Assembly (NCBI GenBank): GCA_026414765.1 | Contig: JAOAIJ010000036.1 | Coordinates: 1-64,000 of the forward strand | Reading direction: 5' to 3' | Source of the DNA: Clostridia bacterium | Lineage (GTDB): Bacteria > Bacillota > Clostridia > Acetivibrionales > DSM-27016 | Length of the DNA: 64,000 bases | Shown here: in pieces, positions 43,324 through 53,299 of the stretch | Numbering within the stretch: position 1 is the stretch's first letter | Layout: every line of letters begins with the position of its first letter | Program-made: the position numbers and the translations under genes | The notes under the pieces: generated by a model | Seen by the model: the letters and a program-made list of their open reading frames with translations, nothing else | Told to the model about the DNA's origin: nothing | Databases searched by the model: none

Positions 43324-44748
43324 ATGAGATTAGATAAATTAAGGGAAGAGTGTGGAGTATTCGGTATTTATAACAGTGATCACCATGATGTTGCAAGGCT
43401 TACTTATTACGGGCTATACGCCTTACAGCACAGGGGTCAGGAAAGTACTGGTATTGCTGTAAGTGATAAGGGTACTATATTATACCATAAGGATATGGGT
43501 CTTGTTCCTGAGGTGTTTAACGATGTAGTCATTAATCACCTGAAGGGACAGGTATCCATAGGTCATGTCCGGTATTCAACTACAGGGGCAAGTCACAGGG
43601 AAAATGCCCAACCGATAGTAATTAATTATAGAAACGGACAAATGGCTCTTGCTCACAACGGGAATCTGGTAAATGCCGCAGAACTGAGGGAAAAACTCGA
43701 GGAAAACGGTGCTATATTTCAAACAACAAATGATTCTGAAGTAATACTTAATCTTATTTCAAGATATAGAATTGCCAGTCAGAATATAGAAGAGGCTTTG
43801 CAGAAGGTAATGAAGGAATTGAGAGGTTCATACTCACTTCTCCTCTTAACTCCGAAAAGATTAATAGGAATTAGGGATCCATTGGGGATAAGACCTCTTT
43901 GCATAGGCTTGCTGGATAATTCTTATATTTTAGCTTCCGAAACATGTGCTTTGGATGCCATAGGCGCGGAATACGTAAGAGACGTAAACCCCGGTGAAAT
44001 CGTGCTTATCGGAGAAAACGGGCTGGAATCAATTCAAACAGAAGTTGCTGATAAGAGCAGTCTTTGTATTTTCGAATTTATTTATTTTGCAAGGCCGGAC
44101 AGCTATCTGGATGGAATAAGTGTTCACCAGGCAAGAGTAGAAGCCGGTAAGAGACTGGCTAAGGAACATCCTGTAGAAGCTGATCTTGTTATAGGAGCAC
44201 CTGATTCAGGGTTGACGGCGGCTATGGGATTTTCTGAGGAATCAGGCATACCCTATGGGCAGGGACTTCTAAAAAACAGGTATGTTGGAAGGACATTTAT
44301 CCAACCTGACCAGAATCAAAGAGAAATGGGTGTAAGAATTAAGTTCAATGCTATGAGAAATGCTATTGAAGGAAAAAGAGTAGTAATGATAGACGATTCT
44401 ATAGTAAGAGGTACTACTACAAAGCGCATAGTACAGATGTTGAAGAACGCAGGAGCAAAAGAGGTTCACATGAGAGTAAGTTCACCCCCGATGAAATTCC
44501 CGTGTTATTTTGGTGTGGATATTCCGTCTAAAAAGCAACTGGTAGCATCTACACACTCAATTGAAGAGATCAGGGAAATGGTTGGTGCAGACAGTCTTGG
44601 ATATTTGAGTCTGGAGGGACTGCTAAAAACTCCGGTAGATGCGAAATGCGGATTCTGTAGTGCATGCTTTAACGGGGAATATCCTATGGAAGTACCGATG
44701 GAAGGTGACAAGTTTTCCTGTAGCGGGAAAAAGATAATCGAAGGCTAA
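43324..44748 (+). CDS. purF: Amidophosphoribosyltransferase
   Basis: The 474-residue enzyme catalyses the first committed step of purine synthesis. A nine-residue propeptide precedes the catalytic Cys (EECGVFGIYN), ALQHRGQESTGIAV follows, and the phosphoribosyl site is VVMIDDSIVRGTTTKRI near 357. CYFGVDIPS and CGFCSACFNGEYP supply the Cys ligands of the [4Fe-4S] cluster seen in Bacillus-type PurF. It lies 26 nt after purE. Confidence 0.97.
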   Translation: MRLDKLREECGVFGIYNSDHHDVARLTYYGLYALQHRGQESTGIAVSDKGTILYHKDMGLVPEVFNDVVINHLKGQVSIGHVRYSTTGASHRENAQPIVINYRNGQMALAHNGNLVNAAELREKLEENGAIFQTTNDSEVILNLISRYRIASQNIEEALQKVMKELRGSYSLLLLTPKRLIGIRDPLGIRPLCIGLLDNSYILASETCALDAIGAEYVRDVNPGEIVLIGENGLESIQTEVADKSSLCIFEFIYFARPDSYLDGISVHQARVEAGKRLAKEHPVEADLVIGAPDSGLTAAMGFSEESGIPYGQGLLKNRYVGRTFIQPDQNQREMGVRIKFNAMRNAIEGKRVVMIDDSIVRGTTTKRIVQMLKNAGAKEVHMRVSSPPMKFPCYFGVDIPSKKQLVASTHSIEEIREMVGADSLGYLSLEGLLKTPVDAKCGFCSACFNGEYPMEVPMEGDKFSCSGKKIIEG

Positions 44749-44856
44749 AAAATACTTAAGTAAATTTAAACATTATTTATAAATAACGACTCGGATACTC
44801 GGGAAGGGTTAATGCCATTTCCCGATTATCTGTTGTCAATTTGTTTGGAGGTATTT

Positions 44857-45879
44857 ATGACTACATATAAAGATGCAGGTGTTGATGTAGAGGCGGGGTA
44901 TGAAGCTGTCAAGCTGATGGGTAATCATGTGAGGAAAACATTCAGACCTGAAGTAGTTACTGATATAGGCGGTTTCGGAGGATTGTTTGCACTCAATAAG
45001 GATAAGTATGAAGAGCCTATACTGGTTTCAGGTACGGATGGTGTGGGGACAAAACTTAAAATAGCGTTTCTGAGAGATAAGCATGATACGGTAGGAATAG
45101 ATTGTGTAGCAATGTGTGTGAATGACATAGTCTGTTCGGGTGCTGAACCGCTTTTCTTCCTGGATTATATTGCCTGCGGAAAGAATAAGCCGGAAAAAAT
45201 TGCGGATATAGTAAAAGGAATTGCCGACGGATGCGTTATGTCGGGCTGCTCGCTCATAGGCGGCGAGACTGCTGAAATGCCCGGTTTTTACCCTGAAGAT
45301 GAATATGATGTTGCGGGATTTGCAGTAGGTATTGTAGACAAAAAAAAGGTTATAAACGGAAAGCGTATAGTTGAAGGAGATAAGCTCATAGGGCTCGCAT
45401 CATCCGGGTTACACAGCAATGGCTATTCACTGGTAAGAAAACTCCTGAATCCCAATAAAGAAAAGATGAATGAGTATGTAGAATCACTTGGAACTACACT
45501 GGGAGAGGAACTGCTCAGACCAACGAAGCTATATGTGAAAACTATCCTTGATTTGAAGGATAAATATGAGATTAAAGGTATTTCAAATATTACAGGCGGT
45601 GGATTTATTGAAAATATTCCAAGGATGATACCCGAGGGTTTGAGAATAAAGATAAATAAAGGAACCTGGCCTGTACTTCCGATATTCGAGTTGCTTCAGA
45701 GACTTGGTGAAATAAAGGAAAGAGATATATATAACACCTTTAACATGGGAATTGGTATGGTGCTTGCTGTTAACAGCAGTATTGCCGATGATGTGGTGAA
45801 GTATCTGAACAAGGAAACAGAACAGGCTTACCTTATAGGTGAAGTGACCAAAGGTGAAGCAGGGGTGGATATATGCTGA
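44857..45879 (+). CDS. purM: AIR synthetase
   Basis: The 340-residue enzyme converts FGAM to AIR with ATP. Family motifs are [15 protein letters not shown] near 57, [20 protein letters not shown] near 86, [11 protein letters not shown] near 133 and [14 protein letters not shown] near 244. ATG 44857 follows TTGGAGG; the frame opens earlier at 44812. It overlaps purN by 7 bp, implying coupled translation. Confidence 0.97.
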   Translation: MTTYKDAGVDVEAGYEAVKLMGNHVRKTFRPEVVTDIGGFGGLFALNKDKYEEPILVSGTDGVGTKLKIAFLRDKHDTVGIDCVAMCVNDIVCSGAEPLFFLDYIACGKNKPEKIADIVKGIADGCVMSGCSLIGGETAEMPGFYPEDEYDVAGFAVGIVDKKKVINGKRIVEGDKLIGLASSGLHSNGYSLVRKLLNPNKEKMNEYVESLGTTLGEELLRPTKLYVKTILDLKDKYEIKGISNITGGGFIENIPRMIPEGLRIKINKGTWPVLPIFELLQRLGEIKERDIYNTFNMGIGMVLAVNSSIADDVVKYLNKETEQAYLIGEVTKGEAGVDIC

Positions 45880-46499
45880 AAATCGGGGTCCTTGTATCAG
45901 GAGGCGGAACTAATCTACAGGCAATAATAGATAAGATGAAAAGCGGGTATCTCACTGGATGTTCCATTGTTACTGTGGTAGCCAGCAAGCCTGGTGCTTT
46001 TGCATTAGAGAGAGCTGCCAGATATGATATTCCCGGTATATGCATTGCCAGGAAAAGCTTTGCTTCCATAGATGAGTATGATGCAGCTCTGGTACAGCAC
46101 TTTAAGGATTGCAATGTAGATTTGGTTGTTATGGCAGGTTTTTTGTCCATACTGGGTGAGAAATTCATAAAGTCTTATGAAAACAGGATAATAAATGTAC
46201 ATCCGGCTCTTATACCGTCATTTTGCGGTAAGGGCTACTATGGACTTGTCCCTCATCAGAAAGCCATTGAATATGGTGTGAAAGTTACAGGTGCAACGGT
46301 ACATTTTGTTGAACTGGAAGCAGATGCAGGACCGATTATACTTCAAAAAGCTGTGGCAATAAACGGGGACGATACACCTGAAACATTGCAGAAAAGGGTA
46401 ATGGAAGAAGCGGAGTGGGAAATCCTTCCTCAAGCAATTAAATTATTTGTTGAGAACAAGCTGGTTATTGAAGGTCGTAAAGTAAGAATTTTATCTTAA
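45873..46499 (+). CDS. purN: GAR formyltransferase
   Basis: The 208-residue folate-dependent enzyme has [20 protein letters not shown] at the N-terminus, AGFLSILG near 88, [18 protein letters not shown] near 105 (catalytic Asn-x-His) and [17 protein letters not shown] near 134 (catalytic Asp). It transfers a formyl group to glycinamide ribonucleotide. ATG 45873 overlaps the end of purM. Confidence 0.97.
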   Translation: MLKIGVLVSGGGTNLQAIIDKMKSGYLTGCSIVTVVASKPGAFALERAARYDIPGICIARKSFASIDEYDAALVQHFKDCNVDLVVMAGFLSILGEKFIKSYENRIINVHPALIPSFCGKGYYGLVPHQKAIEYGVKVTGATVHFVELEADAGPIILQKAVAINGDDTPETLQKRVMEEAEWEILPQAIKLFVENKLVIEGRKVRILS

Positions 46500-46531
46500 T
46501 TTTTATATCAGGTAGAATGGGAGGTTGTATT

Positions 46532-48076
46532 ATGATAAAAAGAGCATTGATAAGTGTATCAGACAAAACCGGAATAATTGAAATGGCGACAGAATTGTCA
46601 AAATACGGTGTAGAGATAATTTCTACAGGAGGTACTGCAAAAGCATTATCTGAGGCAGGAATTAAAGTTGTAAACATATCCGATGTCACAGGATTTCCGG
46701 AATGCCTGGACGGTAGGGTGAAAACACTGCATCCGAATGTGCACGGTGGCCTTCTGGCTATCAGAGACAATGAAGAGCATATGAAACAAATTAAAGAATT
46801 AGGTATTGAACCAATAGATATTGTTATAATAAATTTGTATCCTTTCAAACAAACTATACTTAAAGGACATGTTGAGCTTGAAGAGGCAATTGAAAATATT
46901 GATATAGGCGGTCCGACAATGCTGCGTGCTGCGGCAAAGAACTATCAGGATGTAGTTGTTATTGTTGATCCTGCAGATTATGAGATGGTTCTGGATGAAC
47001 TGAAGGCAGATAAGGATATATCCGTTAAAACCAAATTCAAGCTTGCTTATAAGGTGTTTGAGCACACAAGCCATTATGACACATTAATAGCAAAATACTT
47101 AAGAGACAAACTGGGTGAGGAATTCTTCCCCGAAACCTTATCGCTCACTTTTGAAAAGGTGCAGGAAATGAGATATGGCGAAAATCCGCACCAAAAGGCT
47201 GTATTCTATAAGGAAGTGGGAGCAAATATAGGATGTATAACTTCTGCAAAACAGCTTCATGGTAAGGAATTGTCTTATAACAATATAAACGATACAAATG
47301 GTGCGCTTGAACTTTTAAAAGAGTTTGACGAACCTACAGTTATAGCAGTAAAGCATGCAAACCCTTGTGGCTTGGCCAGTGCGGCAGACATTTACCAGGC
47401 ATACCTGAAAACATATGAGGCTGATCCCGTATCAATATTTGGAGGAATAATCGCTGCAAACAGGGAAATAGATGCAAAAACTGCTGAAGAAATCAATAAA
47501 ATATTTATAGAAATAGTGATAGCTCCATCCTTCTCCGAGGAAGCAACAAGGATTTTGACACAGAAAAAGAATATCAGGCTTCTTCAGTTGGATAATATAT
47601 CGGCAAAGCTCCCGGCGGGAACATATGATATGAAAAAGGTAGCAGGCGGACTTTTAGTTCAAAACTATAATAATGAGCTTGTAAATACTGATGATATAAA
47701 ATGTGTGACTGATGTAAAGCCTACTGCAGAGGAAATGGAAGATCTTATTTTTGCAATGAAGGTAGTAAAACACACTAAATCTAACGGTATAGCAATAGCT
47801 AAAAATAAGCAGTCTTTGGGTGTTGGTCCCGGGCAGACAAACAGGATAATGGCAACAAAGATAGCTATAGAATATGGTGGAGAAAGGACAAAAGGAGCGG
47901 TACTGGCCTCTGATGCATATTTCCCATTCGAAGATTGTGTAGAAGCGGCGTCAGCAGCAGGTATAAAGGCTATTATTCAACCCGGTGGTTCCATGAACGA
48001 TCAGAAATCGATAGATGCGTGCAATAAATATGGAATATCCATGGTACTCACTGGAATGAGACACTTCAAACACTAA
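46532..48076 (+). CDS. purH: AICAR transformylase/IMP cyclohydrolase
   Basis: The 514-residue bifunctional enzyme catalyses the last two steps to IMP. The N-terminal cyclohydrolase domain has [20 protein letters not shown] and [15 protein letters not shown] near 65; the transformylase domain has [15 protein letters not shown] near 265 and ends with GMRHFKH. ATG 46532 follows GGGAGG; an upstream ATG at 46517 would include the ribosome site. It is separated from purD by 115 nt with a strong hairpin. Confidence 0.97.
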   Translation: MIKRALISVSDKTGIIEMATELSKYGVEIISTGGTAKALSEAGIKVVNISDVTGFPECLDGRVKTLHPNVHGGLLAIRDNEEHMKQIKELGIEPIDIVIINLYPFKQTILKGHVELEEAIENIDIGGPTMLRAAAKNYQDVVVIVDPADYEMVLDELKADKDISVKTKFKLAYKVFEHTSHYDTLIAKYLRDKLGEEFFPETLSLTFEKVQEMRYGENPHQKAVFYKEVGANIGCITSAKQLHGKELSYNNINDTNGALELLKEFDEPTVIAVKHANPCGLASAADIYQAYLKTYEADPVSIFGGIIAANREIDAKTAEEINKIFIEIVIAPSFSEEATRILTQKKNIRLLQLDNISAKLPAGTYDMKKVAGGLLVQNYNNELVNTDDIKCVTDVKPTAEEMEDLIFAMKVVKHTKSNGIAIAKNKQSLGVGPGQTNRIMATKIAIEYGGERTKGAVLASDAYFPFEDCVEAASAAGIKAIIQPGGSMNDQKSIDACNKYGISMVLTGMRHFKH

Positions 48077-48133
48077 GAAGAAAATCTGGCCCTGATTCCG
48101 AATTCATATTCCTGTTTTGGACAAAGGAATAGA

Positions 48134-48163
48134 AAACCCTATACCGGTCCCGTTATAGGGTTT
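48134..48163 (+). other. Hairpin between purH and purD
   Basis: AAACCCTATA and TATAGGGTTT form a perfect 10-bp stem with a 10-nt loop, without a T-run. Processing or partial attenuation of purD expression is possible. Confidence 0.55.
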
Positions 48164-48191
48164 ATGCTGAGGGTTGGTATGGAGGAAGATT

Positions 48192-49451
48192 ATGAAAATA
48201 CTTGTCGTTGGTAGTGGTGGACGTGAACATGCAATAATCTGGAAGATAGCGAAAAGCCCAATGGTTGAAAAAATATATTGTGCACCTGGGAATGGCGGAA
48301 TTTCGGGGTTAGCGGAATGTATTCCTTTAAACACGCTTGATATAGAAGGGGTAGTTGAATTTTCCAAAAAAAATCAGATAGACATGGTTGTTGTTGCACC
48401 GGATGATCCTTTAGTTGCCGGAATGGTTGATGCTCTTGAGGAGGCGGGTGTAAGAGCTTTCGGTCCAAGAAAAAATGCAGCTATACTTGAGGGCAGTAAA
48501 TCTTTTTCGAAAGATCTGATGAAAAAATACAATATTCCTACTGCCAGATATGAGATTTTTGATAATAGCGAGCATGCTATAGAGTATTTGCGGCATCAAA
48601 AATACCCAATAGTTGTAAAGGCTGACGGACTTGCCCTGGGTAAGGGAGTAATTATAGCACAGGGTTTCGACCAAGCTCATGAAGCAGTAAACAACATCAT
48701 GGAGGATAAAATATTCGGTACGGCAGGAAATAAGGTTGTAATAGAGGAATTCCTTGTTGGGCCTGAGGTTTCCGTACTGGCATTTACTGATGGTAAAACC
48801 GTTGTTCCCATGGTAAGTTCACAGGATCATAAAAGGGCGTTGGATAATGATCAGGGGCTAAATACTGGGGGGATGGGGACATTCTCACCAAGCAGGATTT
48901 ACACTCCGGAAATAGCGGAATATTGCATGAAAGAACTATACTTACCTACTATTGAAGCAATGAATAAAGAAAACAGAAAATTCAAAGGGGTGTTATACTT
49001 CGGGTTGATTTTAACTCAGGATGGTCCGAAGGTTCTGGAATACAATGCACGGTTTGGCGATCCCGAAACTCAGGTTGTACTACCGCGACTAAAAAATGAT
49101 CTGGTAGAAATTTTTAATGCAGTCATAGATGAAAATCTTGAGTCAGTAGATATCCAGTGGGAGAATAATGCTTCTGTTTGCGTAATAATGGCTTCTGGAG
49201 GATACCCGCAGAAATATAAAACCGGATATGGAATAAGTGGAATAGAAGAAGCCGAAAAGGATTCTGACATAGTTGTGTTTCATGCAGGTACAAAATATGA
49301 AAATGGCAAGTATCTTACTGCAGGTGGGCGTGTATTGGGAGTCACGGCATTGGCAGGCACTCTGAATGAAGCTATTGACAAAGCGTACTCGGGAGTAAGG
49401 AAAATAAACTTCAAGGATGTTCACTACAGAAAAGATATAGGAACAAAGTAG
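48192..49451 (+). CDS. purD: GAR synthetase
   Basis: The 419-residue ATP-grasp ligase makes glycinamide ribonucleotide. Markers are KILVVGSGGREHAIIWKIAK at the N-terminus, GPRKNAAILEGSKSF near 93, VVKADGLALGKGVIIA near 144, DHKRALDNDQGLNTGGMG near 212 and YNARFGDPETQVVLPRL near 284. ATG 48192 follows GGAGGAAG. It is the last gene of the pur operon; a terminator follows. Confidence 0.97.
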   Translation: MKILVVGSGGREHAIIWKIAKSPMVEKIYCAPGNGGISGLAECIPLNTLDIEGVVEFSKKNQIDMVVVAPDDPLVAGMVDALEEAGVRAFGPRKNAAILEGSKSFSKDLMKKYNIPTARYEIFDNSEHAIEYLRHQKYPIVVKADGLALGKGVIIAQGFDQAHEAVNNIMEDKIFGTAGNKVVIEEFLVGPEVSVLAFTDGKTVVPMVSSQDHKRALDNDQGLNTGGMGTFSPSRIYTPEIAEYCMKELYLPTIEAMNKENRKFKGVLYFGLILTQDGPKVLEYNARFGDPETQVVLPRLKNDLVEIFNAVIDENLESVDIQWENNASVCVIMASGGYPQKYKTGYGISGIEEAEKDSDIVVFHAGTKYENGKYLTAGGRVLGVTALAGTLNEAIDKAYSGVRKINFKDVHYRKDIGTK

Positions 49452-49457
49452 AAATCA

Positions 49458-49492
49458 GAAGAGGTTGCATATTGAAATGCAATCTCTTTTAA
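49458..49492 (+). terminator. Terminator of the pur operon
   Basis: AGAGGTTGCAT and ATGCAATCTCT form a stem, followed by TTTTAAGTTT. Confidence 0.78.
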
Positions 49493-49521
49493 GTTTAAAT
49501 ATAATTTTATATGCAGGAAAT

Positions 49522-49547
49522 AATTAATATTTGTAGAAATATTAATT
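49522..49547. promoter_or_regulatory. 11-bp dyad upstream of ROK gene
   Basis: AATTAATATTT (49522-49532) and AAATATTAATT (49537-49547) flank GTAG. The very AT-rich perfect dyad lies about 120 bp before the ROK start and could be an operator or a transcript hairpin. Confidence 0.35.
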
Positions 49548-49667
49548 TATACATAAAATGTTTCTCACAACACCCCGGCTACTAAAAATAAACTCTGCAG
49601 CAAATAATTTTTTGAGTTCTGAAACTGCATAAACCAAACAAAATACTGATAAACCGGAGATGATGAT

Positions 49668-50633
49668 ATGGGGAAAAGGATGATATGCCTGGACATAGGC
49701 GGTACTAAAGTACTGGGAGCAGTATTTGACGAGAATAATAATATTCTATACAGGATTAAGAAGAAAACAAAAGCTGATAAAGGATATGAAAAGGTAGAAG
49801 AAACCATAATAAAAGTAGTAGAAGAATTAATAAAAGAGGCTGGTATGAATATCAGCGATATATCTGCATTGGGAGCCGGTGCACCTGGTGTTATTAATGA
49901 AGATACTGGCGAGATTATCTATGCTCCCAATATTCCATGGAAAAATTATAATATAAAAAAGATTATTGAAGATAAATTTGGTGTTCCTTTCGCTATTGCC
50001 AACGATGTAAATGCGGGAACTCTTGGTGAATGGAAGTATGGTGCCGGCGTAGGTAAAAAGAATATAGTGGGTTTATTCGTTGGTACAGGTGTAGGCGGAG
50101 GACTGGTTATAAACAATAGACTATATACAGGCTCAAAGCATGCAGCTGCTGAAATAGGACATATGGTATTGAATACGGAAGGACCATACTGCAACTGTGG
50201 ACAGAGAGGATGTTTAGAGGCTTACAGCAGTAAAATAGCAATGATGCGCGAAATAAGGATACAGATTGCAAGAGGGAGTAAGACAATACTTAAGGATTTG
50301 CTTGGTGAAGAGACCGCAGTGCTAAAAAGCAAAATTCTGAAAAAAGCTATAGATGCTAAAGATGAACTGGCTGTAGAAGTTCTTGACAGAGCTGTATACT
50401 ACATGGCTGCGGCATCAGGTTCTCTGGTGAATATATTTAACCCCGACATGATTATTTTGGGCGGCGGGGTTATAGAAGCTCTAGGAGAATATATACTGCC
50501 CATATTCAAAGGATATGTAAAAAGGTTTGCTTGGCCTCAGGCATTTGAGGGCATGGAGATTGTTCAATCAAAGCTGGGTGATGATGCGGTAATGTACGGT
50601 GCACTGGCTATGGTGAACAGATTGGACAGGTAG
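49668..50633 (+). CDS. ROK-family sugar kinase, glucokinase-like
   Basis: The 321-residue kinase has the N-terminal phosphate loop CLDIGGTKVLGAVFD, the sugar-binding region ANDVNAGTLGEWKYGAG near 109, and the zinc motif GPYCNCGQRGCLEAYSS near 171, with GHMVL just before it. The family phosphorylates glucose or related hexoses with ATP. There is no N-terminal DNA-binding domain, so it is an enzyme rather than a repressor. CCGGAGATGATGAT precedes ATG 49668. It may feed glucose-6-phosphate in a cell lacking PTS glucose uptake (inference). Confidence 0.92.
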   Translation: MGKRMICLDIGGTKVLGAVFDENNNILYRIKKKTKADKGYEKVEETIIKVVEELIKEAGMNISDISALGAGAPGVINEDTGEIIYAPNIPWKNYNIKKIIEDKFGVPFAIANDVNAGTLGEWKYGAGVGKKNIVGLFVGTGVGGGLVINNRLYTGSKHAAAEIGHMVLNTEGPYCNCGQRGCLEAYSSKIAMMREIRIQIARGSKTILKDLLGEETAVLKSKILKKAIDAKDELAVEVLDRAVYYMAAASGSLVNIFNPDMIILGGGVIEALGEYILPIFKGYVKRFAWPQAFEGMEIVQSKLGDDAVMYGALAMVNRLDR

Positions 50634-50699
50634 AAATAATAACTGATAGAAAAGTTATTTATGATGTAAGTTAAAAAAATAATTGATAAGGGCTAAAAA

Positions 50700-51371
50700 T
50701 TGGAAAATTATCATATGAGCGGTGAAATAATGAAGGAAAATAATTGTGGTTTAAGAGTAGGGATTTGTGGGGGGACTTTTGATCCAATTCACAATGGACA
50801 TTTAGTGGTTGCAGAATATATAAGGCAAGAATTTGACCTTGACAGGGTTATGTTTATTCCCTCAGGTAACCCACCACACAAAGACAATACCAAAGTAACA
50901 GATGCGGAATTGCGTTTTGCTATGGTGCAGGATGCAATACAAGGAAACCCTTTTTTTGAGGTTTCTAGGATTGAGATTGATAGAAAAGGGTATACGTATA
51001 CAGTTGATACACTAAAGGCATTAAGGGAAATACATGGTAGCTCTTATCATTTGTTTTTCATAGTAGGTGCAGATGTAGTACCGGATTTGTTATCCTGGAA
51101 AAACTATACGGAAGTTTTTGCCCTGTGTGAATTCATAGCTGTACTAAGGCCTGGATACAGCTACTCAAGCTTTTCGGATGAAATCAGAAAATTAGGGGAA
51201 AAATATGGAGCTGTTATTCATACCCTTGAGGCACCACTTGTTGATATCTCCTCTACTGGTGTAAGAGAGAGGGTAAGAAGCGGCAAATCAATTAAGTATC
51301 TAGTACCTGATCCGGTTGAAAAATTTATTGCAGGCAAACAAATATATCGTGATGGAAGCAGCTATGTCTGA
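50700..51371 (+). CDS. nadD: Nicotinate-nucleotide adenylyltransferase
   Basis: The protein of 213-223 residues has the nucleotidyltransferase motif GICGGTFDPIHNGHLVVAEY, the region FIVGADVVPDLLSWKNY near 120 and the C-terminal ISSTGVRERV. It makes nicotinate adenine dinucleotide in NAD synthesis. TTG 50700 has AAGGG 7 nt upstream; ATG 50715 or ATG 50730 are alternative starts with poorer ribosome sites. The nadD-yqeK-rsfS order that follows is standard in Firmicutes. Confidence 0.95.
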   Translation: MENYHMSGEIMKENNCGLRVGICGGTFDPIHNGHLVVAEYIRQEFDLDRVMFIPSGNPPHKDNTKVTDAELRFAMVQDAIQGNPFFEVSRIEIDRKGYTYTVDTLKALREIHGSSYHLFFIVGADVVPDLLSWKNYTEVFALCEFIAVLRPGYSYSSFSDEIRKLGEKYGAVIHTLEAPLVDISSTGVRERVRSGKSIKYLVPDPVEKFIAGKQIYRDGSSYV

Positions 51372-51425
51372 CAGGTGGTAGAGCTGGCATCAACATATCT
51401 TTAAAATAGGGTGAAAAGGTAAATT

Positions 51426-52010
51426 ATGACTATCAATGAAATGAAAAGTAAGCTTCAGGTTGAATTAAGGCCAAATAGGTTCAGCCATTCGGTAAATGTA
51501 ATGAATACAGCCATAGATTTGGCAAAAAAGTATAATGTCAACACTGAAAAAGCCGCAATTGCAGGATTGCTTCACGATTGTGCCAGGGATATAAGAGGGG
51601 AAAAGGTATTTAAGCTGTGTAGCGAATATGGTATTGAAGTGAATTACATAACAAAAAAGCAACCGGAGCTTTTACATGGGCCTTTAGGTTCCAGGCTGGC
51701 CACTGTTGAGTACGGAGTTGAGGATGCTGATATAATCAGTGCAATAGATAGCCATACTACGGGCTGCAAAGATATGAGCCTGCTTTCTAAAATAGTTTTT
51801 CTTGCGGATTTTATTGAGCCTGCAAGAAACTTCCCTGGGGTAGATGAGGTAAGAAGGCTTGCTTTTGAAGATATAGATGCAGGTATGGTGTCAGCCTTTG
51901 ACAGAACCATCACATATGTTATTGAAAGGGGAGCGTTAATACATCCGGAAACTGTAGAGGCAAGAAATTTTATTGTTTACAGTTTGAGTAGACACGAGAG
52001 TAACAAATAG
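51426..52010 (+). CDS. yqeK: YqeK-type HD hydrolase (Ap4A)
   Basis: The 194-residue HD-domain protein has HSVNVMNTAIDLAKKYNV near 19, AGLLHDCARDIRGEK near 43 and IDSHTTGC near 103, with metal-binding His and Asp. The family hydrolyses diadenosine tetraphosphate symmetrically to ADP. It lies 54 nt after nadD in the conserved order. GGGTGAAAAGG precedes ATG 51426. Confidence 0.94.
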   Translation: MTINEMKSKLQVELRPNRFSHSVNVMNTAIDLAKKYNVNTEKAAIAGLLHDCARDIRGEKVFKLCSEYGIEVNYITKKQPELLHGPLGSRLATVEYGVEDADIISAIDSHTTGCKDMSLLSKIVFLADFIEPARNFPGVDEVRRLAFEDIDAGMVSAFDRTITYVIERGALIHPETVEARNFIVYSLSRHESNK

Positions 52011-52037
52011 AAAAAAGTTTTCTACTGCAAAACCGGT

Positions 52038-52066
52038 TTGAAATTTATTCTGAATAGTGGTATAAT
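52038..52066 (+). promoter_or_regulatory. Promoter of rsfS
   Basis: TTGAAA (52038-52043), a 17-bp spacer and TATAAT (52061-52066) with an upstream TGG (extended -10) form a strong sigma-A promoter in the 121-nt gap before rsfS. Confidence 0.8.
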
Positions 52067-52131
52067 TCCTCTTAGCCTAAGCTTGTTTGGGTAGTTATTT
52101 TTTACATCAGTCTTAGAGAGGATGACTAGCT

Positions 52132-52470
52132 TTGAGTTCAATGAGAAGTTTAGATAAAATAGTGGAAATCTTGGAAAGCAAAAAGGCAAAGGATATAAGT
52201 GTAATCAGTATTAAAGAAATCTCAATACTAGCAGATTATTTTGTTATCTGCAGCGGTACTTCTTCTACTCATATAAAAGCTCTTGCAGATGAGCTTGAAG
52301 AAAAAATGAAGGAAGACGGATACAGCTTTTTTCACAAAGAAGGCTATAACAGTGCCAGATGGATTCTTCTAGATTATGGCGAGGTAGTTGTGCATATATT
52401 CCATGATGAGGACAGGAGTTTTTACAATCTTGAAAGACTTTGGTCCGATGGTGTAGTAATGTATAAGTGA
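52132..52470 (+). CDS. rsfS: Ribosomal silencing factor RsfS
   Basis: The 112-residue protein has IKEISILADYFVICSGTSST near residue 24 and WILLDYGEVVVHIFHDEDR near 82, typical of RsfS/YbeB. It binds ribosomal protein uL14 and blocks subunit joining in slow growth. TTG 52132 follows AGAGAGG at a spacing of 11; ATG 52141 is an alternative. It has its own promoter and a terminator at 52492. Confidence 0.94.
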   Translation: MSSMRSLDKIVEILESKKAKDISVISIKEISILADYFVICSGTSSTHIKALADELEEKMKEDGYSFFHKEGYNSARWILLDYGEVVVHIFHDEDRSFYNLERLWSDGVVMYK

Positions 52471-52491
52471 TTGATGATAGCTGTAAGGCCC

Positions 52492-52536
52492 AATCTCATG
52501 TGGCGCTGGTGTTGCGTTATATGAGATTTTGCTTTA
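52492..52536 (+). terminator. Terminator after rsfS
   Basis: AATCTCAT (52492-52499) pairs with ATGAGATT (52521-52528) around a GC-rich imperfect inner stem, followed by TTGCTTTATTT. Confidence 0.7.
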
Positions 52537-52605
52537 TTTACCGAATAGAAAATCAACTGGCACAACAGGTTAAGCTAAAAGTGTTTTATATTAGAGGAGT
52601 TTTTT

Positions 52606-53253
52606 ATGAAATATCAAATTGATGCAATAGTATTTGACTTTGATGGTGTTATTGTTGATTCAGGGGCCGATATTGCAAATGCAGTTTGTCATACTCTTAG
52701 AGCTTTCGGCAAGCCCTTACTTACCCGGGGTGAAATCATTTCATATGTAGGGCGTGGAGCAGAACAGCTTATAAGGAGCTGCTTTAAGAATTGTAATGAA
52801 GATATGGTTAAAGAGGCTTTACCGGTTTTTAAACGTTATTATCTGGATAACTGCATTGTTGATACTAAATTATATGATAATGTTAAAGCAACATTAGAAT
52901 TCTTTAAAGATAAAAAAATGGCTGTATTTACAAACAAGCCAGAGGACTTAACTCATAAAATATTGGTGAATCTTGGCATTTCAGTGTACTTTAAAGTAGT
53001 TATCGGACCGGAGTCGGTAGGAAGAATGAAACCGGATCCTGAAGGGCTGCTGAGGATTATCGATGTTTTTGGTGTACAGCCCGGCAGAACTATTATGGTT
53101 GGGGATACATATACGGATGTGGAAGTAGGAAAAAGGGCTGGGACGCGCACCTGCGGCGTGACATATGGTCTTGGTGATACCGGTAGGCTGGAAAGGATAG
53201 GTCCGGATGTGCTGACAGATGATATAGGGAAGCTTCCTGAATTCATAGAGTAA
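52606..53253 (+). CDS. HAD hydrolase, phosphoglycolate-phosphatase-like
   Basis: The 215-residue haloacid dehalogenase phosphatase has motif I in VFDFDGVIVDSGADIANAVC, motif II in MAVFTNKPEDL near 104 and motif IV in MVGDTYTDVEVGKRAGTRT near 164. The four-helix cap places it with Gph/PpaX-type enzymes that hydrolyse 2-phosphoglycolate or pyrophosphate; the substrate is not decided by sequence. ATG 52606 follows AGAGGAG. It ends at a terminator shared with the convergent ligase gene. Confidence 0.9.
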   Translation: MKYQIDAIVFDFDGVIVDSGADIANAVCHTLRAFGKPLLTRGEIISYVGRGAEQLIRSCFKNCNEDMVKEALPVFKRYYLDNCIVDTKLYDNVKATLEFFKDKKMAVFTNKPEDLTHKILVNLGISVYFKVVIGPESVGRMKPDPEGLLRIIDVFGVQPGRTIMVGDTYTDVEVGKRAGTRTCGVTYGLGDTGRLERIGPDVLTDDIGKLPEFIE

Positions 53254-53259
53254 AAGCTA

Positions 53260-53299
53260 GAGGAAGGGAGTTGTTTCCCTTCCTCTAGTTTTTATACGT
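53260..53299. terminator. Bidirectional terminator
   Basis: CTAGAGGAAGGGA and TCCCTTCCTCTAG form a perfect 13-bp stem between the convergent HAD and acyl-CoA ligase genes, with A-rich and T-rich flanks. Confidence 0.9.
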
